DNA of 64,000 nucleotides from Paracoccus sp. R12_2. Its GTDB lineage: Bacteria; Pseudomonadota; Alphaproteobacteria; Rhodobacterales; Rhodobacteraceae. The DNA is taken from contig NZ_JAGHRA010000003.1 of the NCBI RefSeq assembly GCF_017744015.1, positions 276,658-340,657 on the forward strand, in the 5' to 3' direction. Made by a program: the position numbers and the translations under genes. Numbering within the stretch: the stretch's first letter is position 1; every line of letters begins with the position of its first letter. Below the pieces are notes generated by a model. That model was not told the DNA's origin and ran no database searches. It saw only the letters and a program-made list of their open reading frames with translations. Positions 46,321 through 55,212 of the stretch are shown here, in pieces.

Positions 46321-47226
46321 ATGACCGAATTTTCCAAGGACTGGCTTGACGCCGAGTTGCAGGACACGCTGGACGAGGATTACGAAATCGAGTTGGAGGA
46401 CGCGGTCCTGTCCGCCGAGATCCGGCGGATCTATCGCAGCCACCACCCCGACCAGATGGATCGGAAGCTGTATTTCCAGGAATTGCTGCGCCTGCAGTCC
46501 GAGCTTATCAAGCTGCAGGACTGGGCAAGCTATCACAAGGAAAAGATCGTCGTTCTGTTCGAGGGTCGTGACTCGGCGGGCAAGGGCGGCGCGATCAAGC
46601 GCATCACGCAGCGCCTCAACCCCCGCGTCGCCCGCGTCGTGGCCCTGCCCGCGCCCTCGGACCGCGAAAAGACCCAGTGGTATTTCCAGCGCTATGTTCC
46701 CCACCTGCCCGCCGGCGGAGAGATGGTCCTGTTCGACCGCAGCTGGTATAACCGCGCCGGGGTCGAACGCGTCATGGGCTTCGCCGATGAAGACCAGGTT
46801 GAACAGTTCTTCCAGGACGTTCCCGAGTTCGAGCGGATGCTGGTCCGGTCGGGGATCCGACTGGTCAAATACTGGTTCTCGGTCACCGACGAGGAACAGC
46901 AGATGCGATTCCTGATGCGCATCCACGATCCGCTGAAACAGTGGAAACTTTCGCCGATGGACCTGCAATCCCGGGTCCGGTGGGAGGCCTATACGAAGGC
47001 CAAGGAAGACATGTTCGAGCGCACGAACATCCCCGAGGCACCTTGGTACATCGTCCCCGGCAACGACAAGAAACGCGCGCGGCTGAATTGCATCAGCCAT
47101 CTGCTGAGCATGATCCCGTATACTGAAGTGCCTCATGAGCAGATCACGCTGCCCGAGCGGGTTTTCAATCCTGACTACGAACGAGAGGTCTTGCCGCGCG
47201 ACCTGTATGTGCCGCAGAAATACTGA
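46321..47226 (+). CDS. ppk2: polyphosphate kinase 2
   Basis: 301 residues of the PPK2 P-loop family. Walker A is G82-R-D-S-A-G-K-G-G90. F-D-R-S-W-Y-N-R-A-G-V-E provides Walker B and the lid arginines. PPK2 enzymes transfer phosphate between polyphosphate and nucleoside phosphates, so they can regenerate GTP or ATP from polyphosphate. Length and single domain fit the one-domain PPK2 class; preferred nucleotide cannot be told. CCGGAGAG lies before the start. Confidence 0.95.
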   Translation: MTEFSKDWLDAELQDTLDEDYEIELEDAVLSAEIRRIYRSHHPDQMDRKLYFQELLRLQSELIKLQDWASYHKEKIVVLFEGRDSAGKGGAIKRITQRLNPRVARVVALPAPSDREKTQWYFQRYVPHLPAGGEMVLFDRSWYNRAGVERVMGFADEDQVEQFFQDVPEFERMLVRSGIRLVKYWFSVTDEEQQMRFLMRIHDPLKQWKLSPMDLQSRVRWEAYTKAKEDMFERTNIPEAPWYIVPGNDKKRARLNCISHLLSMIPYTEVPHEQITLPERVFNPDYEREVLPRDLYVPQKY

Positions 47227-47250
47227 GGCTGCCTTACCAACGGATCGCGC

Positions 47251-48132
47251 ATGCTTGAATTTCACATCTGGGACGTCTTCACCGACCGGGCTTTCAGCGG
47301 CAATCCGCTGGCAATCGTGATGGGTGCCGACAGTCTGACCACCGCGCAGATGCAGATCATCGCGCGGCAGTTCAACCTGTCCGAGACGATCTTCGTGATG
47401 GCACCGCGCGATGCGGCCAATACCGCACGGGTCCGGATCTTCTTTCCGACCGCCGAAATCCCGTTCGCGGGTCATCCGACCATCGGCTGCGCGCTGCATC
47501 TGTCGGCGGGCGCCGATGTCAGGATCGTGCTTGAGGAAGAGGCCGGGCTTGTCCCGGTCGAAATCCGGAACGGACGGGCGGAATTCACCGCGCCGAAGCT
47601 GCCTGTGGCGCAACCCGGGCAGGCAGATCCGGACCTGATCGCACGCGCGACGGACCTGCCCGCCGACGCGATCGGTCTGCCGGGTCACCAACCGGCGATC
47701 TGGCAGGGTGGTCCGGCGTTTCTCTATGTTCCGGTCCGCGATCTTGACGCGCTGGCCGCCGCGCGCCCGATCCAGCCTTTCTGGTCGCAGGCGATGCAGG
47801 CAGCGGGGGTGGACAGTGCCTATCTTTATACCCCGGTGAAATCCGGCTACCGGGCGCGGATGTTCTCACCCACGGCGGGCATACCCGAAGATCCCGCGAC
47901 AGGATCGGCGTCGGCCATTCTTGCTGCGCAACTGCTGGCCAGCCATGCGCTGGCCGAGGGGGAAAACCGGATCCCTCTGGAACAGGGAATCGAGATGGGG
48001 CGCGCGTCGCGGATCGACATGACGGCGGTGGTCGAAGCGGGCGAACTGCGGCAGATACGCGTTGCGGGCTGTGCCGTGCCGGTTGCGCAGGGGCAAATTC
48101 GCATCCCCGATGCCGAGGTGACAAAATCCTGA
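47251..48132 (+). CDS. PhzF family isomerase/epimerase
   Basis: 293 residues. The catalytic glutamate falls at E45 in N-L-S-E-T-I-F-V, the same number as in phenazine PhzF, and the G-H-P-T-I-G and D-P-A-T-G-S-A-S motifs are conserved. The diaminopimelate-epimerase fold is clear. No phenazine genes are present, so it probably acts on an unknown small acid. It follows ppk2 by 24 bases. Confidence 0.92.
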   Translation: MLEFHIWDVFTDRAFSGNPLAIVMGADSLTTAQMQIIARQFNLSETIFVMAPRDAANTARVRIFFPTAEIPFAGHPTIGCALHLSAGADVRIVLEEEAGLVPVEIRNGRAEFTAPKLPVAQPGQADPDLIARATDLPADAIGLPGHQPAIWQGGPAFLYVPVRDLDALAAARPIQPFWSQAMQAAGVDSAYLYTPVKSGYRARMFSPTAGIPEDPATGSASAILAAQLLASHALAEGENRIPLEQGIEMGRASRIDMTAVVEAGELRQIRVAGCAVPVAQGQIRIPDAEVTKS

Positions 48133-48210
48133 TCTCGGACGACCTTACGGCAAGCAAAGGTTATGTTCTGGCCGCTTGTCGCGGCTGAAATATCCAGTAT
48201 GCTCAACGGC

Positions 48211-48672
48211 ATGTTTCGCAATCTGCTGTCCCGCCTCTTTACCGAAGATCCCGCGCCACAGCCCTTGGCCGCGCAGGATGCCGAGGTCGCAATCGCCGCG
48301 CTGCTGGTACGCGTGGCGCGCGCAGATGATCATTATGAACTGTCCGAACGCCAGCGCATCGACCGCGTGCTGGCGCGCAGGCGCGGCCTGACCCCGGACC
48401 AAGCGGCCGAACGCCGCGCGGCCGCGGAAATGATCGAGGCCGAGGCCCCGGACACCGTACGCTTTACCCGGTTGATCAAGGACCGGATCGCGCTGGAAGA
48501 CCGGACCGGCGTGCTGGCCGCCATGTGGGAAATCGCCTATGCGGACCAACGGCGGGACATGGACGAGGAATCGATGATCCGGCTTGTGGCCGGTCTGCTG
48601 GGGGTTACGGACCGGGATTCCGCCCTGATCAGGCAAAAGGTTCTGTCGGACATGGGTCCGGCCAGCGACTGA
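48211..48672 (+). CDS. TerB-like protein
   Basis: About 153 residues, all helical, with A-L-L-V-R-V-A-R-A-D-D-H-Y-E-L-S and I-A-Y-A-D-Q-R-R-D-M-D-E-E as the two acidic helix motifs of the TerB/COG4103 family. TerB members sense or bind metal at the membrane surface; this branch has no assigned role. The start is uncertain: ATGs at 48163, 48199 and 48211 are in frame with no clear ribosome-binding site. M-F-R-N-L-L at 48211 fits relatives best. It faces the convergent oxidoreductase gene five bases away. Confidence 0.8.
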   Translation: MFRNLLSRLFTEDPAPQPLAAQDAEVAIAALLVRVARADDHYELSERQRIDRVLARRRGLTPDQAAERRAAAEMIEAEAPDTVRFTRLIKDRIALEDRTGVLAAMWEIAYADQRRDMDEESMIRLVAGLLGVTDRDSALIRQKVLSDMGPASD

Positions 48673-48677
48673 TCCAG

Positions 48678-49988
48678 TCAGAATCCAAGTCTGTCGCGCA
48701 GCGCAAACCACGACATTCCCGCGACCAGCAAGGGTCCGCGCAGCGCCCGTCCCCCCGGAAAGGGGCGCGTCGGCACGGCCGCCATCGCGTCAAACCCTGC
48801 CGCCTGCCCGGCCACAGCGTCAGCCATCAACCGCCCCGCAAGGGTCGCCATCGCGACACCATGACCAGAAAATCCGCTGGCCGACAGGCAATTCGGCGCG
48901 GGCCGTGCGAAACACGGCATCCGGTTCATGGTGATCGCCAGCGTGCCGCCCCAGGCATGCGTCAGGCGCATTCCCTGCAGTTGCGGATAGACGGCCAGCA
49001 GATGCGGCTGAACGACGCTGGCGATATCCTGGGGAAAGCGATAGGTGACCGTTTCGCCGCCGCCGAAAATCAGCCTGCGCTCATCATCCATCCGCCAGTA
49101 ATTGACCACGAATTTCGTGTCGGCGACGGCGGTGTTGCGCGGCAGGATCTCGGCAAAGCGATCATCCAGCGGCTCGGTCGCGACGATATAGTTGTTGATC
49201 GGCATCACCCGCGCAGCGACCTTGGGCGCGATATCGCCCAGATAGCCGTTGCCAGCCAGAATGACCTGATCGCAGATCACCCGGCCCGTATCGCAATGCA
49301 CGACGGTCTTCTCACCGGGCTTGCGCGCATGGGTGATCCTGTGGACATGGCTGTTCTCGCGGATGCGCGCCCCGGCCGCGTCGGCCAGCCGCGCGATGCC
49401 AAGGGCCAGGTTCAGCGGGTGCAGATGGGCCGCCCCCCAATCGACATCGCCGCCCACATAGGCATCGCTGCCCAGCAACCCGGCCAGCGCATCGCGATCC
49501 TGCACCTGAACCTTGTCGTAGCCATAGCGAGAGGCCAGATGATCCGCCATCCGGCGCGCATGATCCACCTCGGATTCGCTGCGACACGCATGGGCGATAC
49601 CGTCACGGACCGGCACACCGGATTCATGCGCCAGATCCCGCACCAGCGCCTTTGCATCCTCGGCCAGATCCCACAGACGGCGCGCGGTCTCTCGGCCCAG
49701 ATGCTTTTCAAGCCAGTCGACTTCTTGCCGCTGCCCGGACCCGACCTGCCCGCCGTTGCGCCCCGACGCCCCGAAACCGACGCGATGCGCCTCCAGCAGG
49801 GTCACGTCATGGCCACCCCGCGCCAGATGCAGCGCCGCCGACAGCCCCGCATAGCCGCCACCCACAACCGCAACGTCACAGCGCGTCTCGCCCTTCTGTT
49901 GGGGAAACGGGTCCAGCGGCATTTTCGTCTGGGCATACAGGCTGGGCGGATATTCGCCCTGCCGGTCGTTCGCATAGAGCAGGTTCAT
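48678..49988 (-). CDS. puuB: FAD-dependent gamma-glutamylputrescine oxidase-like enzyme
   Basis: 436 residues of the DAO family. The FAD motif is V-V-G-G-G-Y-A-G-L-S near 50, followed by G-F-G-A-S-G-R-N-G-G-Q-V, which is typical of PuuB. It would oxidise gamma-glutamylputrescine to the aldehyde with H2O2. The ATG at 49988 overlaps the glutamine-synthetase-like stop (ATGA). Substrate range is inferred from context; a related gamma-glutamyl amine is possible. Confidence 0.85.
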   Translation of the reverse strand: MNLLYANDRQGEYPPSLYAQTKMPLDPFPQQKGETRCDVAVVGGGYAGLSAALHLARGGHDVTLLEAHRVGFGASGRNGGQVGSGQRQEVDWLEKHLGRETARRLWDLAEDAKALVRDLAHESGVPVRDGIAHACRSESEVDHARRMADHLASRYGYDKVQVQDRDALAGLLGSDAYVGGDVDWGAAHLHPLNLALGIARLADAAGARIRENSHVHRITHARKPGEKTVVHCDTGRVICDQVILAGNGYLGDIAPKVAARVMPINNYIVATEPLDDRFAEILPRNTAVADTKFVVNYWRMDDERRLIFGGGETVTYRFPQDIASVVQPHLLAVYPQLQGMRLTHAWGGTLAITMNRMPCFARPAPNCLSASGFSGHGVAMATLAGRLMADAVAGQAAGFDAMAAVPTRPFPGGRALRGPLLVAGMSWFALRDRLGF

Positions 49989-51343
49989 ACGTTCAACAGC
50001 AGATGTTCCCGTTCCCACGGGCTGATGACCTGTAGAAACTCTTTGTATTCGTTGCGTTTCACTGCCTCGTAGACATCCACGAACTCGTCGCCCAGCACCT
50101 CGCGCATGGGCAGGCTCTCGGACATGATGTCCAGTGCGTCGCCAAGGTTATAGGGCAGTTCGTCGCGGGACATATAGGCGTCGCCCAGACATTCGGCACG
50201 CGGCCCCTCTTGTTCGAGCAGGCCCAGATAGCCGCAGGCAAGGCTGGCCGCGATCCCCAGATACGGGTTGCAATCCATCCCGGCCAGCCGGTTCTCGATC
50301 CGCCGCGCCTCGGGCCCCGAAATCGGCACGCGCAATCCGGTCGTGCGGTTGTCGCGTCCCCATTCAAGATTGATCGGCGCCGCGAAATCAGGGACATAGC
50401 GGCGATAGCTGTTGACGTAGGGCGCCAGCAGCGCAACCGCCGCCGGCAGGTGCCGCTGCATGCCGCCGATGAAATGCAGGAATGCGTCGGTTTCGCGCCC
50501 GCGATCATCCGAAAAGATGTTCTTGCCGGTCTTCAGATCGACGATCGAGTGATGAATATGCATCGCGCTGCCCGGCTCGCCCTCGATCGGCTTTGCCATG
50601 AACGTCGCGAAACAGTCGTGGCGCAGTGCCGCCTCGCGGATCAGACGCTTGAAGAAGAAGATCTCGTCGGCCAGTGCCACTGGATCGCCGTGGTTGAGGT
50701 TGATCTCGATCTGACCGGCGCCGCCTTCCTGAAGAATGCCGTCGATCTCGAACCCCTGCGCCTCGGCGAAATCATAGATATCGTCGATCACCTTGCCGTA
50801 TTCGTCCACCGCCGACATCGAATAGGCCTGCTTGGCGGCGGCGCGCCTGCCGGTGCGGCCCATCGGCGGGATGATCGGCTGGTTCGGGTCCACGTTGCGC
50901 GCGACCAGAAAGAACTCCATCTCGGGCGCCACGACGGGCTTCCAGCCCTTTTCCTCGTATAGCCGGACCAGCCTTTTCAGGACATTGCGCGGTGCGATCG
51001 GCACGGGGTTGCCCTGCTGGTCATGGGCGTCGTGGATGACCTGCATGGTCCAGTCCGCCGTCCATGGCGCCGCCGAGGCGGTGCTGTAGTCCGGGGTCAG
51101 GATCATGTCGGGTTCGGTGAAGGCACCGGACGGATTTTCGGCCCATTCCCCCGTGATGGTCTGCAGGAAGATCGAGTTCGGCAGATAGAACTTGTCCTGA
51201 TGCGCGAACTTAGACGCGGGCATGGCCTTTCCACGCGCCACGCCTGCAATATCGGCGACGATGCATTCGACTTCGTCCAGCCTGCGGCCGGACAGGTATT
51301 CGCGCGCCGCGGCGGGCACACGTTCGATCCATGTGCCGCTCAT
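49985..51343 (-). CDS. puuA: gamma-glutamylputrescine synthetase-like (glutamine synthetase family)
   Basis: 452 residues of the type I glutamine synthetase fold. The ATP and glutamate-binding motif G-S-A-M-H-I-H-H-S and metal site M-E-F-F-L are present, but no C-terminal adenylylation tyrosine motif was noticed. PuuA joins glutamate to putrescine using ATP. Its start overlaps the amidotransferase stop (ATGA). It could act on ethanolamine or another amine instead. Confidence 0.87.
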   Translation of the reverse strand: MSGTWIERVPAAAREYLSGRRLDEVECIVADIAGVARGKAMPASKFAHQDKFYLPNSIFLQTITGEWAENPSGAFTEPDMILTPDYSTASAAPWTADWTMQVIHDAHDQQGNPVPIAPRNVLKRLVRLYEEKGWKPVVAPEMEFFLVARNVDPNQPIIPPMGRTGRRAAAKQAYSMSAVDEYGKVIDDIYDFAEAQGFEIDGILQEGGAGQIEINLNHGDPVALADEIFFFKRLIREAALRHDCFATFMAKPIEGEPGSAMHIHHSIVDLKTGKNIFSDDRGRETDAFLHFIGGMQRHLPAAVALLAPYVNSYRRYVPDFAAPINLEWGRDNRTTGLRVPISGPEARRIENRLAGMDCNPYLGIAASLACGYLGLLEQEGPRAECLGDAYMSRDELPYNLGDALDIMSESLPMREVLGDEFVDVYEAVKRNEYKEFLQVISPWEREHLLLNV

Positions 51344-52038
51344 GCAGCCCCCTTTGCCAGTTTGCGCGGTTGCTTGAAGAATGCTTCGATCTTTTCGGCC
51401 AGCAGCGCCGCACCCTTGCTGTCCCCCATCCGCCGCGATGCGGCATCCAGCAGATCCTGCGGCACGACACCCTTGGCGCGGGTGTCCATCAGACCCTGCA
51501 CGAAAGCGTCGTCGAATTCGGGATGGGCCTGAACCGTATAGGCGCGGTCGCCATAGATCAGCGCCGCGTTCTGGCAGAACGCGTTGCGGCCCGCGACATC
51601 GGCATCCTCGGGAAGCGACACGACCTGATCCTGATGCCAGGCATTCAGTGTCACCGGCTGCCCGTCGAAATCATAATCCTGCGCACCCACTGCCCATCCA
51701 TCGGGATGCTTGATGACCTTGCCGCCAAGCGCCTGCGCGATGATCTGGTGGCCAAAACAGATCCCCACCAGTGGAACCCCTTGGGCATAGGCGCGACGGA
51801 TGAAATCCTCCAGCGGCGGAATGAAGTCGTGATCTTCATACGCGCCGTGACGCGAACCGGTCAGAAGCCAGCCATCGGCATCGTCGATGCTGCCGGGAAA
51901 CTCCATTGCCTCGACGTGCCAGACGCGGAAGTCGAACCCCCGCCCGTCCAGAAGCCGGACGAACATGTCCGGATAGTCGCCCAGATCTTCCTTCAACTGC
52001 GCGGGCGACTGGCCGCATTGAAGTATGCCGATACGCAT
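51340..52038 (-). CDS. class I glutamine amidotransferase
   Basis: 232 residues. The nucleophile is C94 in G-I-C-F-G-H-Q, with H172 and E174 in H-P-E-F completing the triad. In this operon it probably removes the gamma-glutamyl group, as PuuD does, although its sequence looks more like the GuaA-type GATase1 group. ATG 52038 is chosen because it begins the family motif M-R-I-G-I-L-Q-C-G. First gene of the trio. Confidence 0.87.
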   Translation of the reverse strand: MRIGILQCGQSPAQLKEDLGDYPDMFVRLLDGRGFDFRVWHVEAMEFPGSIDDADGWLLTGSRHGAYEDHDFIPPLEDFIRRAYAQGVPLVGICFGHQIIAQALGGKVIKHPDGWAVGAQDYDFDGQPVTLNAWHQDQVVSLPEDADVAGRNAFCQNAALIYGDRAYTVQAHPEFDDAFVQGLMDTRAKGVVPQDLLDAASRRMGDSKGAALLAEKIEAFFKQPRKLAKGAA

Positions 52039-52176
52039 GAAAAACCTGCGATGTTGCCGATGTGCCCAACGTAGTCCTCTGCGCGGGGGGGCCGCAAGGG
52101 GTTGCACCGTTTGGCGGTCTGGTGCCCGGCGCCGACCCGGTCTAGCCTGCGCCCAGCAACACATCAGGAGGCTGCC

Positions 52177-53304
52177 ATGTCCCGTGTCGATCCGGACGGC
52201 TTGCAAGAATTCTCGGTCGTTTTCACCGATCGTTCGTTGAACCACATGTCGCAGTCATTCCAGTCCGTAATGCGCGATCTGTCGGCATCCCTGCGCGAGG
52301 TATATGGCGCGGATCAAGTGGCGATCGTGCCGGGGGGCGGCACATATGCGATGGAATCGGTCGCCCGTCAGTTCGGACGCGATGCGCATGCCCTGATCGT
52401 GCGGAACGGCTGGTTCAGCTATCGCTGGAGCCAGATCTTCGAAGCGGGCGGCTTTGCACGGGAAACGACCATCGCCATGGCGCGCCCTGCGGGCAACGAC
52501 GCGCAATCGGCCTATGCGCCTCCCCCCATCGACGAGGTTACGGCCAAGATCCGCGACGTCCGCCCCGACGCGGTGTTCGCCCCGCATGTCGAGACATCCG
52601 CCGGGCTGATCCTGCCCGATGACTATATCACCGCGCTGGCCGCAGCCGCGCACGAGGTCGGCGCGCTGATGGTGCTGGATTGCATCGCTTCGGGCGCGGT
52701 CTGGGTGGATATGCGCGCGACGGGTGTCGATGTGCTGATCTCGGCCCCGCAAAAGGGGTGGTCGGCCTCGCCATCGGCGGGGCTGGTCATGCTGTCCGAC
52801 CGCGCGGCTGCCCGGATGGCCGAGACGGAAAGCGACAGCTTTGCACTGGATCTTAAGAAATGGCGCGCGATCATGGCCGCCTACGAGGATGGCGGACACG
52901 CCTATCACGCCACGATGCCGACCGACGCGCTGACCGGACTGCGCGACGCCATGCAAGAAACGCGCGAGATGGGCTTTGATGCCGCCTGCAAGGCGCAATG
53001 GCGTCTGGGCGACGCCGTACGCGAGATGCTGGCCGCCCGCGGACTGCGTTCGGTCGCGGCACCGGGCTTCGGCGCGCCGGGCGTTGTGGTGTCCTATACC
53101 GATGATCCGGATGTGAAATCAGGGCGCAAATTCGCAGCCGAGGGCTTGCAGATCGCGGCCGGTGTGCCTCTTGCCGTTGGCGAAGGTGATGGGTTCTCGA
53201 CCTTCAGGCTTGGGCTGTTCGGGCTGGACAAGCTGAAGGATGTCGAAGGCACCGTCGAACGTCTGCGGGTCGTTCTGGACCGCATCCTGCCCGGCAAAGA
53301 CTGA
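52177..53304 (+). CDS. class V aminotransferase
   Basis: 375 residues of PLP fold type I. The PLP lysine is K193 in S-A-P-Q-K-G-W-S-A. P-G-G-G-T-Y-A-M-E near 50 binds the cofactor phosphate. It looks like the alanine-glyoxylate or serine-glyoxylate aminotransferase group. CAGGAGG precedes the ATG at 52177. It is divergent from the gamma-glutamyl trio, 138 bases away; whether the two are linked in function is unclear. Confidence 0.9.
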   Translation: MSRVDPDGLQEFSVVFTDRSLNHMSQSFQSVMRDLSASLREVYGADQVAIVPGGGTYAMESVARQFGRDAHALIVRNGWFSYRWSQIFEAGGFARETTIAMARPAGNDAQSAYAPPPIDEVTAKIRDVRPDAVFAPHVETSAGLILPDDYITALAAAAHEVGALMVLDCIASGAVWVDMRATGVDVLISAPQKGWSASPSAGLVMLSDRAAARMAETESDSFALDLKKWRAIMAAYEDGGHAYHATMPTDALTGLRDAMQETREMGFDAACKAQWRLGDAVREMLAARGLRSVAAPGFGAPGVVVSYTDDPDVKSGRKFAAEGLQIAAGVPLAVGEGDGFSTFRLGLFGLDKLKDVEGTVERLRVVLDRILPGKD

Positions 53305-53316
53305 TCTTTCGCCGCC

Positions 53317-53349
53317 GCCGACCCGGATGCCGAACGGCACAGGGTCGGC
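53317..53349. terminator. bidirectional terminator-like hairpin
   Basis: An eight-base outer stem (53317-53324 with 53342-53349) encloses an inner four-base stem (53328-53331 with 53336-53339) and a GAAC loop. It sits between the convergent aminotransferase and exported-protein genes. Neither side has a long T run. Confidence 0.55.
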
Positions 53350-53366
53350 TGCGGGGCTTGCACAAG

Positions 53367-54083
53367 CTAGAATTCCAGCCAGGTTCCGATCTTGACGGCG
53401 GGCTGCCCCGGCCCCCGCACCGGCAAGACCCCGCCCAGTTCCAACTTCATGGGGCCGATCACCTCGCGGACAAGCGACCCGGCATATTTGACCGAAAGCT
53501 CGTCATCGCTGCGATCCTCGATGCGCAGCTGGTTGATCACCATCCAGTTCCGATCCGGGCGAAGTCCGAAAGTCAGTTCCGCCTTGGCCAGATACTCGGG
53601 CGTCAGATAAGTGTCTTGCGCGGTTGCCTCGCGTGACATCATGGCTTGCAGATCCATTCCGCCGGACATTTCCAGCTTGGCTTCGATGGTCAGCCAGCCA
53701 TCGCCCAGGCTGGTTTCGAGGCCGCGCCCCCAACCGCCGGCAATCTGGCCCGTCGGATAGAACAGCCCGCCGCGCCGGATCACGCCCAGCCCCACCGCCG
53801 CGCTGAACCGGTTGGCGCCAGTCCCGTCGTCCAGCGCACGCTGCAGCCAGATCAAGGCCCTTGTTTCGCCCGCGTTGCTGTGACCGGCTTCAAGGCCAAG
53901 CGTGTTTCCCGGCGCAAGCCCGTATTCGGCGTAGATCGAAGAATAGCTGTTACCGTCCCGATCAATCTCGGTCGACAGCGATGTGAAGGTACTGCCCGTC
54001 TGGCGCGGCCACGGGCTGGCCCATGCCGGCGTGACTGCAATCGCGGCGACGAAACAGATGAAAAGAAGGCGCGCCGCTGTCAT
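53367..54083 (-). CDS. exported protein of unknown function, possible outer-membrane barrel
   Basis: 238 residues with a signal peptide cut near P-A-W-A-S (about 22). The mature part alternates polar and hydrophobic residues and ends W-L-E-F, a C-terminal phenylalanine as in outer-membrane barrels, so insertion by BAM is plausible. I know no function. The ATG at 54083 is chosen because it starts the signal peptide; a longer frame to 54125 does not improve it. A GCAACC-ACT-GGTTGC palindrome (54095-54109) lies just upstream. Confidence 0.75.
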   Translation of the reverse strand: MTAARLLFICFVAAIAVTPAWASPWPRQTGSTFTSLSTEIDRDGNSYSSIYAEYGLAPGNTLGLEAGHSNAGETRALIWLQRALDDGTGANRFSAAVGLGVIRRGGLFYPTGQIAGGWGRGLETSLGDGWLTIEAKLEMSGGMDLQAMMSREATAQDTYLTPEYLAKAELTFGLRPDRNWMVINQLRIEDRSDDELSVKYAGSLVREVIGPMKLELGGVLPVRGPGQPAVKIGTWLEF

Positions 54084-54257
54084 TGTCGCCGCATGCAACC
54101 ACTGGTTGCTCAAGCGATATCCCAACGATCTTGCCTTTGCCAGATATATTACCTGGCGGAAGATCCTGGGCGTGCGGCCGGACGGAACTGATGCGCTGTT
54201 GCATCCCCGTCAGCGCGGGTCGTGACACCCGGAACCCATATTGGGGTCCAGAATGGA

Positions 54258-54281
54258 AAAGGCCGGGTCTCCCCGGCCTTT
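54258..54281 (-). terminator. terminator of the ribosomal-protein operon after rpmD
   Basis: A ten-base perfect stem (54258-54267 with 54272-54281) closes a four-base loop, and on the minus strand ends in four T. It begins five bases after the rpmD stop, so the operon very likely ends here. Confidence 0.8.
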
Positions 54282-54285
54282 CAAG

Positions 54286-54474
54286 TCAGTTCTTTTCTTC
54301 GATGATCGTCACCAGATGCGGGATCTTGGCGACCATGCCGCGCACCGACGGAGTATCTTCCAGTTCACGCGTGCGGTTCATCTTGTTCAGGCCCAGGCCT
54401 TTCAGCGTCTCGCGCTGGATGGCGGGGCGGCGGATCGGGCTGCCGATCTGCTTGACGACGATGGTTTTGGCCAT
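54286..54474 (-). CDS. rpmD: 50S ribosomal protein L30
   Basis: 62 residues, normal size, with [10 protein letters not shown] and [10 protein letters not shown]. Binds 23S rRNA. Last gene of the run; the usual downstream rplO and secY are missing here. Confidence 0.97.
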   Translation of the reverse strand: MAKTIVVKQIGSPIRRPAIQRETLKGLGLNKMNRTRELEDTPSVRGMVAKIPHLVTIIEEKN

Positions 54475-54484
54475 GTCCTACTCC

Positions 54485-55081
54485 TTACGCCTGCGCTGCC
54501 GAGGTCACGGTGGCATCGGTGCCAACCGTCGCTTCCGGTGCCTTCTCCTGCGACGGCAGGATGTCGGCGACCTTCTTGCCACGACGCTGCGCGACCGAAC
54601 GCGGGCTCGATTCCTTGCGCAGACCGTCCAGCGTGGCGCGGATCATGTTGTAGGGGTTCTGCGACCCCTGCGACTTGGCGACGACGTCCTGAACGCCCAG
54701 CATCTCGAACACGGCGCGCATCGGACCACCGGCGATGATGCCGGTCCCCGGAACGGCGGTCCGCATGATCACCTTGCCGGCGCCATGACGACCTTCGATG
54801 TCATGGTGCAGGGTGCGACCGTCGCGCAGCGGCACACGCATCATGCCGCGCTTGGCCTGTTCGGTAGCCTTGCGGATCGCTTCGGGCACCTCTTTGGCCT
54901 TGCCCTTGCCGAAGCCGACGCGACCACGCTGATCGCCCACGACCACCAGGGCCGCGAAGCCAAAGCGCTTGCCGCCCTTGACGGTTTTCGACACGCGGTT
55001 GATCGCAACCAGACGATCCTGAAATTCCGGGTTCTCGTCACGGTCGTCGCGACGACCCCGGCGGTTATCACGTTCTGCCAT
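54485..55081 (-). CDS. rpsE: 30S ribosomal protein S5
   Basis: 198 residues. The S5 RNA-binding domain ([10 protein letters not shown], then G-K-R-F-G-F-A-A-L) is followed by the C-terminal fold and a 25-residue A/T/E-rich tail not found in E. coli (167). It contributes to decoding accuracy. A 131-base structured gap separates it from rplR. Confidence 0.97.
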   Translation of the reverse strand: MAERDNRRGRRDDRDENPEFQDRLVAINRVSKTVKGGKRFGFAALVVVGDQRGRVGFGKGKAKEVPEAIRKATEQAKRGMMRVPLRDGRTLHHDIEGRHGAGKVIMRTAVPGTGIIAGGPMRAVFEMLGVQDVVAKSQGSQNPYNMIRATLDGLRKESSPRSVAQRRGKKVADILPSQEKAPEATVGTDATVTSAAQA

Positions 55082-55174
55082 AAGGCAATCCTTTCATCGT
55101 GGCGCAACCAGCGCGCGCCGTTATGGTCAATCCAGGTGGGCGTGAGAACAGACCCCCACGCCCCCGGATCATCG

Positions 55175-55206
55175 GGGCGGCGCCGACCTTGCGGTGGGCG
55201 CCGCCC
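55175..55206 (-). other. strong hairpin between rplR and rpsE
   Basis: A ten-base perfect stem (55175-55184 with 55197-55206) closes a 12-base loop in the 131-base gap. No T tail follows on the minus strand. A second inverted repeat (GGGCGTG near 55137, CACGCCC near 55157) lies beside it. May be an attenuator, a cleavage site or a protein-binding element. Confidence 0.55.
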
Positions 55207-55212
55207 GCAGCA

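Noticed and set aside
46216..47691. 491-codon minus-strand frame opposite ppk2 and phzF.
   Set aside because: Both plus-strand genes have intact catalytic motifs; the antisense protein has none.
48525..50072. 515-codon plus-strand frame opposite the FAD oxidase.
   Set aside because: Antisense shadow; the minus-strand gene has a clear FAD motif and coupled start.
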